Translations under genes and position numbers: made by a program
Notes under the pieces: model-generated
The model's database searches: none
The model's input: the letters and a program-made list of their open reading frames with translations, nothing else
Told to the model about the DNA's origin: nothing
Assembly (NCBI GenBank): GCA_002840685.1
Contig: PHBU01000007.1
Span: forward strand, 186,001 to 250,000
Length of the DNA: 64,000 bases
Source: Chloroflexi bacterium HGW-Chloroflexi-6
GTDB lineage: Bacteria; Chloroflexota; Anaerolineae; Anaerolineales; Villigracilaceae
Reading direction: 5' to 3'
Shown here: positions 1 through 7,323 of the stretch, in pieces
How the letters are laid out: every line of letters begins with the position of its first letter
Position numbering within the stretch: position 1 is the stretch's first letter

Positions 1-1
1 T

Positions 2-1597
2 ATCTTCTGGTTGCTTGCCCTGGCCGGGATGAACAGCCTGAAAACCGCCCGCCCGACTTTGGACTTTCCTGCGGTGCTGGCCGCGACGCTCATTTTGCAA
101 TCAGTGGTTAATCTGGCGGCCTCATATCTGCCGGCAATCACCGATTACCCGTTTGCGATGGGCTGGTCTGAGACGAGCCGTTTTTATTTCCCTTCGTTGT
201 TTTTCTCAGAAAAAATCTACGGGCAGAGCTATCCCTGGCCGATTTTGCACCCAAGTTTGCATTTACTGTTGGCCCCGCCTTACTGGTTCGAGGCGCCACT
301 CTGGTTTCACCGTGCCTGGCAGGTGGGTATCCGTTTTCTGATGGTTGGGCTGATTTCCCCGGCCCTGCTCTCGCGCTTTGGACGGACTCGCCGCGGCGGA
401 CTGTACTGGCTGGCCTTTGCCTGGATATTTGTCTACCTGTTCAATCTGCCCCTTTACTTGCACCTGCCGCTGACGGTCTTCCCGCTCTTGTGGCTTTTCC
501 GCGCCGAAGATGACCGTCGCACCTGGATTTTGCTGATCCTGACCTCGATTTGGGCGGGCCTGAGCCGCTTGAACTGGTATCCGATGCCGGGGCTGATCTT
601 GGCGGCGCTTTATTTGCTGGAAGAAAGAAGAAAGACGAAAGAGACCATTTCATCTCTTTCATCTTTCTTCTCTTATTTCTGGAAACCTGTTGCCTGGGTT
701 TTTGCCGGAACCAGCCTCGCTTACACCGTATCACAGGTTTATATTTCCCTTTCGGGCAACCTGCCGGGAGATTTCTTCACCAGTATCTCTTCTGATTTGC
801 TCTGGTATCGTCTGTGGCCGAATGAAACCTATCCACTGGGGGTTTTAGCAGGGATTCTGCTGTTTTCACTGCCGTTGTGGATCTTGATTGCGGTAGAGAG
901 AACCAACATTTTTCGAGGATGGAGCGAACATCGCGAGATATTCCACTCTGTTGCGTTGTTTGCCATCCTGCTGGTGCTTTTCATCGGTGGGATTTTCGTA
1001 AGCATGAAGATCGGCGGTGGGGCAGATCTTCATAACATGGATGCCTATGCCGTGCTGCTCTTGATAGTGGCCGCTTACTCATTTTTCCGGGCTGAGAAGC
1101 CAATTCCGTGGCAGGTGGTGGCGCTGCTTGTGCTGGTCCCGGCCTGGTTTGCGCAGCAGCCCAACAGCGGTGTAGCGCGCTACGACAAGGCGGCGAGTCA
1201 GGCCACTTTAACGGCCATCCAGCAGCGGGTGGATGCGAGCGAGGGTGAAATCCTGTTCATTACCCAGCGCCACCTGATCGCGATGAAAATGCTGACGGGT
1301 GTGACTCTCATCCCTGAATATGAGCGCGAAGATCTGATGGAAATGGCAATGGCGAATAACGTTGCCTATCTTGAGCGCTTCGAGCAGGATATTGCCAGCC
1401 AGCGTTTTTCGGCCATCATCGTTGACCCGCTCAAATTCAACCTGTTGGGCAGCGATTACGCCATGGGCGAGGAAAACAACGCCTGGGCACGGCGCGTGGT
1501 CAAGCCGGTGCTGTGCTGGTACCGGGAAGACGAAACCTTCCCCGCGGACCGGGTCGTGATTTACGTCCCGCGCGAGGAAGGTCGGCAATGTCCTTGA
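2..1597 (+). CDS. Polytopic membrane protein, 5' end outside window
   Basis: The frame is open from base 2, so the listed start (a TTG at 11) is probably internal and the gene is cut by the window edge. The visible part of about 530 residues has some ten hydrophobic segments, followed by a soluble C-terminal region of roughly 150 residues. This layout is common in GT-C-type glycosyltransferase-like and uncharacterised Chloroflexota membrane proteins, but I see no GT39/GT83 catalytic signature, so the function is unknown. A purine-rich inverted repeat (about 623-674) is translated in frame as EERRKTKETISSLSSFF. The stop lies 13 bp from the convergent nupQ-like gene. Confidence 0.7.
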   Translation: MFWLLALAGMNSLKTARPTLDFPAVLAATLILQSVVNLAASYLPAITDYPFAMGWSETSRFYFPSLFFSEKIYGQSYPWPILHPSLHLLLAPPYWFEAPLWFHRAWQVGIRFLMVGLISPALLSRFGRTRRGGLYWLAFAWIFVYLFNLPLYLHLPLTVFPLLWLFRAEDDRRTWILLILTSIWAGLSRLNWYPMPGLILAALYLLEERRKTKETISSLSSFFSYFWKPVAWVFAGTSLAYTVSQVYISLSGNLPGDFFTSISSDLLWYRLWPNETYPLGVLAGILLFSLPLWILIAVERTNIFRGWSEHREIFHSVALFAILLVLFIGGIFVSMKIGGGADLHNMDAYAVLLLIVAAYSFFRAEKPIPWQVVALLVLVPAWFAQQPNSGVARYDKAASQATLTAIQQRVDASEGEILFITQRHLIAMKMLTGVTLIPEYEREDLMEMAMANNVAYLERFEQDIASQRFSAIIVDPLKFNLLGSDYAMGEENNAWARRVVKPVLCWYREDETFPADRVVIYVPREEGRQCP

Positions 1598-1610
1598 GTT
1601 CAGCTTTTGT

Positions 1611-2579
1611 TTACAGCCCGCGTTCACCGCGGATGTAGGGATTGCCCAGCGCCGCGGGAGCTCCCAGACGCTTGCGCATCGCTTCACGCGAACCGAGGAT
1701 CAGCACGATCACGGTGAAGGCGTAGGGCAGCATTTGCAGGAAAAATCCCCAGTATGGGTTGTAATAGAACGGGTTGGCCATCCCCAGGATCATGGTCGGC
1801 CCCTGGATATCGAGGATCAGGCGGCGCAGCGCGCCAAAAGCGTAGGCTCCGGCCATCGCGCGGAAGGGATCCCATTGGGCGAAGATCACCAGACCGACGG
1901 CAATCCAACCCTGCCCGGCAGTGGTCAGTTCGCTGAACCAGCCCGGCGAAATAGCCAGGCTGATGGTCGCTCCTGCCAGTCCGGCAAAAACCCCACCCAC
2001 GAAAACGTACAGGTAACGAGTTCGGTAAACATTGATGCCCAGCGCATCTGCCGCAGCGGGATATTCCCCAACGGCGCGCAGGTGCAGGCCGGGCCGGGTG
2101 CGGTTGATGTAGTACCAGGCCAGCGGGGTAAGCAGATAGCCCAGGTAAACCAAAATGCTCTGGTTGGTGAAGAAAATTTGTCCAAGGAATGGTATTTGGG
2201 CCAGCAGCGGAATTGAGAAGTTGGGCAAGAGTGAAATTGTCCCGGCTTTGCTCAGACCTTCGCCAAAGACCAGGCTGATGCCTGCGCCCAGGAAGGTCAG
2301 CGAAAGGCCGCTTACAACCTGGTCGGCTTGCAGGGTGATCGAGATAAAGGCGTGGATCTGGCTGATGAGACCGGCCACCAACATCGCCACCAGCAGCCCC
2401 AGCCAGGGGTTGCCGGTATAGACGGCCACGCTGAAGGCGCTCATCGCGCCGATCAGCATCATGCCTTCTACGCCCAGGTTGAGTACCCCCGAGCGTTCAG
2501 CGAAGATTTCGCCAATCGTGGCAAACAGCAGAACAGTGCCGCTGGTGACGCCCGCTTGCAAAATAATGATGGGATCCAT
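1611..2579 (-). CDS. nupQ: Nucleoside ABC transporter permease (NupQ/YufQ type)
   Basis: A 322-residue integral membrane permease of the BPD_transp_2 family. The N-terminal stretch with GEIFAERSGVLNLGVEGMM is the family hallmark of the second permease in BMP-type nucleoside importers. Eight or more membrane segments are visible. With NupP it should form the channel of an importer for nucleosides or purines, the usual substrates of this family; the exact substrate is inferred. It is the last gene of the minus-strand operon bmpA-nupO-nupP-nupQ and starts 3 bp after the nupP stop. Confidence 0.93.
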   Translation of the reverse strand: MDPIIILQAGVTSGTVLLFATIGEIFAERSGVLNLGVEGMMLIGAMSAFSVAVYTGNPWLGLLVAMLVAGLISQIHAFISITLQADQVVSGLSLTFLGAGISLVFGEGLSKAGTISLLPNFSIPLLAQIPFLGQIFFTNQSILVYLGYLLTPLAWYYINRTRPGLHLRAVGEYPAAADALGINVYRTRYLYVFVGGVFAGLAGATISLAISPGWFSELTTAGQGWIAVGLVIFAQWDPFRAMAGAYAFGALRRLILDIQGPTMILGMANPFYYNPYWGFFLQMLPYAFTVIVLILGSREAMRKRLGAPAALGNPYIRGERGL

Positions 2580-2582
2580 GCG

Positions 2583-3716
2583 CTAGGCCTCCTCGCCAAT
2601 CCGAACAATCCGCACCCGATAGCGCAGTAAAAAGTCGCTGGCGATCAGGCAAACCAGGATGATGCCCTGAATCATCTTCGGGATGCCCGAAGGTTGAATT
2701 TCGCGTCCGGCCAACAACAGCGCCCCAAACAGGATCGAGACCAGGATGGCCGCAATCGGGTTTAGTTTTGCCAGCCAGGCCACAATGATGCCGGTAAAAC
2801 CGTACCCGGCAGCGACCGGGGATGTTTGCAAACGATGGACAACGCCGGTGATCTCAGACATGCCGCCCAACCCGGCCAGCGCGCCCGAAACCATCATCGC
2901 CAGGATCACGTTTTTGCTGATATTAATGCCCGCGTAATTGGCAGCGGTGGCGTTATCGCCGATCAGGCGGATCTCATAGCCCCAGCGGCTGCGATAGATC
3001 ACAAACCACAGGATGATCGCGGCAACAATGCCGATCAGCAGTCCCAGGTGGGTGGTCAGCCCGCGCATGAAAGGGATGGTCTCAGCCATATCGAGCAGGC
3101 GCGGCAGGCGCGCAGCTTCGGGGAATTTGGGGCTCATTTGGAAGCCGCCCTCAGACCACACCCCAAAGATCCAGAAGTTCATCCACGAAATAGCGATGTA
3201 GTTCAGCATCAGGCTGCTGATGATTTCATTGACATTGAACTTGGCCTTCAAGAATCCAGGGATCAGACCCCACAGCGCGCCAAAAACGAACCCTGAAAGC
3301 ATCATGACCGGGATGAATATCCATGGTGAAGTTTCTGCGGGAAGCACCGGTGCCAGTACGATCACACTTGCGCCAAATGCGCCCATGATGAACTGTCCCT
3401 CCGCACCGATGTTCCATAATTTCATGCGGAAGGCAACCGAACAGGCGAGCGCGGTGAATAAGATTGGGGTAGCCTTGACCAGCGTGTCGGAAAGTACGCC
3501 CAGGCTGCCAAAGGATGCCCCGGCGATATGGGCATAGGTTGCAAATGGATTGCCGCCGACCAGCGCGATGATAATGCCGCCAAAAATCAGCGCCACAACC
3601 ACGGCTCCCAACGAAACCGCCGCCGGGAACCAGCCCGGAGGGGTGTCGAGACGCGGCTCAAACTGGATGCGATAGGAGAACCCTTTTTTCGTAGGTGTGG
3701 ATGTCGTTTCAGACAT
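2583..3716 (-). CDS. nupP: Nucleoside ABC transporter permease (NupP/YufP type)
   Basis: A 377-residue membrane permease of the BPD_transp_2 family. It contains the characteristic segment KLWNIGAEGQFIMGAFGAS, equivalent to the LNLGVEGMM region of NupQ. The cytoplasmic N-terminus of about 30 residues is polar. Its ATG overlaps the nupO stop by 8 bp (ATGTCTGA), so translation is probably coupled. It forms the heterodimeric membrane channel with NupQ. The substrate class (nucleosides, purines) comes from family knowledge. Confidence 0.93.
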   Translation of the reverse strand: MSETTSTPTKKGFSYRIQFEPRLDTPPGWFPAAVSLGAVVVALIFGGIIIALVGGNPFATYAHIAGASFGSLGVLSDTLVKATPILFTALACSVAFRMKLWNIGAEGQFIMGAFGASVIVLAPVLPAETSPWIFIPVMMLSGFVFGALWGLIPGFLKAKFNVNEIISSLMLNYIAISWMNFWIFGVWSEGGFQMSPKFPEAARLPRLLDMAETIPFMRGLTTHLGLLIGIVAAIILWFVIYRSRWGYEIRLIGDNATAANYAGINISKNVILAMMVSGALAGLGGMSEITGVVHRLQTSPVAAGYGFTGIIVAWLAKLNPIAAILVSILFGALLLAGREIQPSGIPKMIQGIILVCLIASDFLLRYRVRIVRIGEEA

Positions 3717-5280
3717 GTTCTTCGGCTCCTGTTTTTTGGATCTGCTCCAACGGCGTGCCGGTCATCATCTGCCCGACCGTTTCCACATCCGGGTTGCTTA
3801 CTTCGCCCATCAGGCGGCCTTCGTAGATCACCGCCACCCGGTCACTGAGCGAAAGCAACTCTTCCAGCTCTTCAGAGATCAGCAGGATCGCCGCACCCGC
3901 CTCGCGTTGGGCCAGCAGCAATCGGTGGACACCTTCGATCGCGCCCACGTCCAGCCCGCGGGTGGGTTGTACCGCCACCAACAGCGCGGGGTGCCCTGAA
4001 ATTTCGCGCGCCAGGATCACGCGCTGCAAATTCCCGCCCGAAAGCAGGCGCACCGGCGTATCGATGGTTGGCACGACGATGTTATAAGCTTCTTTCAACT
4101 CTTTTGCAAAATGCTGCGCCGCCGGAATATCGAGCAGCCAACCGTGCGAAATCGGCTCGTGGCGGTAATTTTTCATAATGACATTATCGGTTACGCTCAG
4201 GTTGGGCGCAGAACCGACGTGTGTGCGGTCTTCAGGAACATAGGCCAGTCCGCGTTCGATCGCATATTGGGCGGGATGATTGTTGACTTCCACGCCGTTG
4301 AGCAGGATGCGGCCTTTGTTGCATTTTCGCAGCCCGGAGATGATCTGTGAAAGTTCGCGCTGCCCGTTGCCTGCCACCCCGGCCAGGCCGTAGATCTCAC
4401 CCGCGCGGATCTCGAAAGACATCCCGCGCACTGACGGCAATCCTTTGTCATTGTCGGCATGGACATCTTCAACCTTAAGGATGACTTTTCCGGCTTCCTG
4501 CTGTTTTTTCTCCATCTGGAAAACCACATCGCGCCCGACCATCAGGCGCGCCAAATCCTGACGGGTTGCACCTTCGGTCGGCACACCCGAGGCGGTCACC
4601 TTGCCTTTGCGCAAGACCGTGACCCGGTCAGAGATGGCCATCACTTCTTGCAGTTTGTGGCTGATAAAAATGATCGATTTGCCTTGTTGGGTCATGGAGC
4701 GCAGGGTTTCAAAGAGCACATCTGCTTCTCGAGGCGCCAATACGGCAGTGGGTTCATCCATAATCAACACATTCGCTCCGCGATACAGCATTTTCAAAAT
4801 CTCAACACGCTGCTGCTCGCCGACCGATAGTTGCCAGATCTTGGCTTTCGGATCGACTTCCATGCCGAAACCTTTGCCCAATTCGGCAATTTTCTGGTCA
4901 TATTCATTTAAATTCATGCGGAAACGTGGCTCGTCCATGCCGAGCAAAACGTTTTCGGTAACTGTCTGTGAAGGGACCAGCATGAAATGCTGGTGGATCA
5001 TGCCAATTCCCGCCTTGATGGCATCTTTTGGAGAGTGAAAATGTACTTCTTGATCTTTAACTTTGATGATGCCGGCCTCGGCGCTATAAAGACCTGCCAG
5101 AACGTTCATCAGCGTGCTTTTGCCTGCGCCATTTTCTCCCAACAGGGCATGGATCTCTCCCTGGCGGAGTTCAAAATCGGCATGGTCATTGGCCAATACG
5201 CCTGGAAAGCGTTTGACAATGCCTTTCATGGTCACAACAAGCGGAATATTTGCGGGGGCTTCGGGTTTAGATTGTTCCAC
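3709..5280 (-). CDS. nupO: Nucleoside ABC transporter ATPase, two fused NBDs (NupO/YufO)
   Basis: A 523-residue cytoplasmic ATPase with two ABC domains in tandem, as in sugar and BMP-type nucleoside importers. Domain 1 has Walker A GENGAGKST near residue 50, signature LSVGEQQRVEIL and Walker B VLIMDEPTAVL. Domain 2 is the usual degenerate copy: its Walker A position reads GVAGNGQRE, while the signature LSGGNLQRVILARE is intact. Length is normal for the family. It is separated from the upstream bmpA-like gene by a terminator-like hairpin (5318-5347) and overlaps nupP at its end. Confidence 0.95.
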   Translation of the reverse strand: MEQSKPEAPANIPLVVTMKGIVKRFPGVLANDHADFELRQGEIHALLGENGAGKSTLMNVLAGLYSAEAGIIKVKDQEVHFHSPKDAIKAGIGMIHQHFMLVPSQTVTENVLLGMDEPRFRMNLNEYDQKIAELGKGFGMEVDPKAKIWQLSVGEQQRVEILKMLYRGANVLIMDEPTAVLAPREADVLFETLRSMTQQGKSIIFISHKLQEVMAISDRVTVLRKGKVTASGVPTEGATRQDLARLMVGRDVVFQMEKKQQEAGKVILKVEDVHADNDKGLPSVRGMSFEIRAGEIYGLAGVAGNGQRELSQIISGLRKCNKGRILLNGVEVNNHPAQYAIERGLAYVPEDRTHVGSAPNLSVTDNVIMKNYRHEPISHGWLLDIPAAQHFAKELKEAYNIVVPTIDTPVRLLSGGNLQRVILAREISGHPALLVAVQPTRGLDVGAIEGVHRLLLAQREAGAAILLISEELEELLSLSDRVAVIYEGRLMGEVSNPDVETVGQMMTGTPLEQIQKTGAEEHV

Positions 5281-5305
5281 GGATTCACTCCCTGCGGGTC
5301 AATTT

Positions 5306-5347
5306 AATTATTAAAAAGGGGCCAGGATATTTTTACACCCTGGCCCC
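5306..5347 (-). terminator. Intercistronic rho-independent terminator/attenuator in the importer operon
   Basis: GGGGCCAGG (5318-5326) pairs with CCTGGCCCC (5339-5347) around an A/T-rich loop. On the minus strand the hairpin is followed directly by TTTTTAATAATT. It lies 14 nt after the substrate-binding-protein stop and 38 nt before the ATPase start. It should terminate part of the transcripts and so give excess binding protein over the membrane complex, a common arrangement in ABC importers. Confidence 0.8.
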
Positions 5348-5361
5348 GGATAACGCAATAA

Positions 5362-6555
5362 CTAGTTGCTGGGCAGTTCAGCGGTGATGCCTTCAGCCCA
5401 CCACTTCATGCAGTACTTGCATCCCAGGCCATATTCAGGGAATGCGTCGAGATCGATCTGCTCGAGTTTTTCGCCTTCGGGTACAACAACGTTGCCATTG
5501 TTGTCGTTGATCGGGCCAGTGAAGACATCAAAGCGGGTGAATTCGCCTTTTTCCATCGCGGCAATCGTGTCACGGACTTCCTGGATCAGGGCCGGATCAA
5601 GATCTTTCAGGCCGGCGGTCAGTTCCTGGCCTTCCATGAATCCGTACAGGCCAAGGGCGCCGGTGTTGCCATCGAAGTAGTCCCAGCCGGGAACGTAGGT
5701 TCCGGCGATCAGGCCTTCGGTAATGCGGGCATATTCAGGGCCCCAGACCCAGTAGGGAGCGGTCAGACAGCGTTCAACCTTGCAGGAGCCGTACCAGTCA
5801 TAGGTTACGCCCCATTTGCCTTTTTCCTGAGCCACATCAGCCACAGCGGGAGTATCCGCGCCGGTGAAGACGACATAAGCGCCAGCATCAAAGAGTGAAG
5901 CAGCGGCTTCTTTCTCGATGATCGGGTCGTGCCAGGTGTTCAACCAACGCACATCCATGGTGCATTCCGGGCAGGTTTTGCGCATACCAAGAGCGATTGC
6001 ATTGCCCAAACGAATTTCTTCGGGGATGGGGAAGGTTGCCATGTAACCGATTTTGGTTTCGCCATCAGCCTTGGCGCGCGCGCCAGCCAGCATGCCGGCC
6101 AGATACTTCATGTTTTCCATTGCGCCCATCAGGTTGCCGAAGTTCTTGGTGTTCGACTTGATGCCGGTCAGGTGGATGAAGTAAACATCGGGATATTCAT
6201 TGGCAACGGTTTCCATCGGATCCATGAAGCCAAATGAAGTGCCCAGGATCAGGTTGAAGCCTTTACGGGCCAGGCTGCGGAAAATCTGCTCTGAATCGGC
6301 GCCTTCGGGCACATTTTCGACATAAGCAACGTGGGTGTTCGGCACGTTTTCTTCAACATAAAGCAAGCCTTCGTAATGGGCCTGTGACCAGCCACCATCA
6401 TCGTGCGGGCCAATCAGAACCATTGCAATGTTGAACTTGCCGCTTTGAACATCGGGGATTTCAAATCCGCCGACTTTTTCGGGACCGCAGGCCACCAGCA
6501 ACATGGACAGGACTGCGAGCATTGACAGTGTGCGCCAAAGAGTTTTGGTCATCAT
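5362..6555 (-). CDS. bmpA: BMP-family substrate-binding lipoprotein of nucleoside importer
   Basis: A 397-residue lipoprotein. The signal peptide ends in the lipobox LLVAC with the lipidated Cys at residue 23. The mature part has the BMP/PnrA (Bmp domain) fold signature, including IAMVLIGPHDDGGWSQAHYEG, FNLILGTSFGF and VVFTGADTPAVADVA. Members of the family bind nucleosides or other purine derivatives outside the membrane and deliver them to NupPQ. The first of two ATGs is preferred because GGAGG lies 9 nt upstream. It is first in the operon, behind a promoter carrying two identical dyads (6677-6723). Confidence 0.93.
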   Translation of the reverse strand: MMTKTLWRTLSMLAVLSMLLVACGPEKVGGFEIPDVQSGKFNIAMVLIGPHDDGGWSQAHYEGLLYVEENVPNTHVAYVENVPEGADSEQIFRSLARKGFNLILGTSFGFMDPMETVANEYPDVYFIHLTGIKSNTKNFGNLMGAMENMKYLAGMLAGARAKADGETKIGYMATFPIPEEIRLGNAIALGMRKTCPECTMDVRWLNTWHDPIIEKEAAASLFDAGAYVVFTGADTPAVADVAQEKGKWGVTYDWYGSCKVERCLTAPYWVWGPEYARITEGLIAGTYVPGWDYFDGNTGALGLYGFMEGQELTAGLKDLDPALIQEVRDTIAAMEKGEFTRFDVFTGPINDNNGNVVVPEGEKLEQIDLDAFPEYGLGCKYCMKWWAEGITAELPSN

Positions 6556-6664
6556 ATCTTTCTTCCTCCGGGAAATTTTGAATGGTCAAGCGAAATGAGA
6601 ACGGGCAAAACAGGATGTTTCAGCGTGTAGTACTCCTTTCTCTGAGACATCTTTTGATTGTTTT

Positions 6665-6693
6665 ACAATACAAAAGTTGTCTGACAAAGTCAT
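6665..6693 (-). promoter_or_regulatory. Candidate sigma-70 promoter of the bmpA-nupOPQ operon
   Basis: On the minus strand ATGACT (6693-6688) and TATTGT (6670-6665) are separated by 17 nt, giving a leader of about 100 nt to the bmpA ATG. The spacer is almost filled by the TTGTCTGACAAA dyad, the usual position of a repressor site. It is a fair but not perfect match to consensus. Confidence 0.5.
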
Positions 6694-6723
6694 CTGTCTT
6701 TTTGCATTATTTTGTCTGACAAA
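6677..6723. promoter_or_regulatory. Two tandem TTTGTC-n-GACAAA operators upstream of bmpA
   Basis: TTGTCTGACAAA occurs at 6677-6688 and again within TTTGTCTGACAAA at 6711-6723, 35 bp apart. The second copy is a perfect dyad about one central base. The pattern fits the TnGTnnnACnA consensus of FadR/FCD-type GntR regulators. No GntR gene is present in the window, so the regulator must be encoded elsewhere. Confidence 0.65.
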
Positions 6724-6841
6724 TGACATGTTTATTATTGCGCAAATATTTTAGCATCGCCATTAAAGTTTCATATCTTGGCATGCTTTTGTGCATTTTT
6801 TAAGGCAAATTCCTCGTGATGAATAAACGAGGAATTTGTGA

Positions 6842-7246
6842 TTACTGGGTTTTTTCCAGCTCATCAATATCATGTATTTGCAGGGTAAGCGCATCGACCG
6901 AAACTTGTAATTCGCGTAGCGAAAGCGCCAGCGAAGCCAAAAGCAGGAACAGGCTCAAACCAAAAACGATTTTTCCCACCACGGCTAACCCCGCAAAGAG
7001 TAGAAACATACACAGAACACAAAAGAAAAAGCTGGAAACGCCCAGAATTTGCATATTGCGAATGATGACGATTCGATAGCGCAGGTTATGCAACTGGCCG
7101 ATAATTTTTTTGTCTGGTAGGGCCTTGTATCGACTATACAGATCCCGAATGAGCGCGGCTAGGGTCAGGAATCGATTGGTATAGGCCAGCAGGAGCAGCG
7201 AAATGGCAGAGAAAAGCAGGGCAGGGGTGGTGAGTGAAAAGTCCAT
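6842..7246 (-). CDS. DUF2721 membrane protein
   Basis: A 134-residue protein with one membrane helix near the N-terminus and two closely spaced helices around residues 65-110. Between them is a charged segment with the RYRIVIIRNMQ pattern of DUF2721 proteins, which are small bacterial membrane proteins of unknown function. The C-terminus (SVDALTLQIHDIDELEK) looks like a short amphipathic coil. It stands alone between the bmpA promoter region and the GH3-like gene. No role can be assigned. Confidence 0.75.
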   Translation of the reverse strand: MDFSLTTPALLFSAISLLLLAYTNRFLTLAALIRDLYSRYKALPDKKIIGQLHNLRYRIVIIRNMQILGVSSFFFCVLCMFLLFAGLAVVGKIVFGLSLFLLLASLALSLRELQVSVDALTLQIHDIDELEKTQ

Positions 7247-7323
7247 AATTTAGTAAAACCAAACCTTTTGCAAGTATATCGCCTTTTGGAAAATCCATCG
7301 GGCTCCATTTGGGTAATTTTTGA

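Noticed and set aside
6556-6660. Purine riboswitch in the leader of the nucleoside importer
   Set aside because: The leader of about 100 nt lacks the three-way-junction core and kissing-loop sequences of purine riboswitches.
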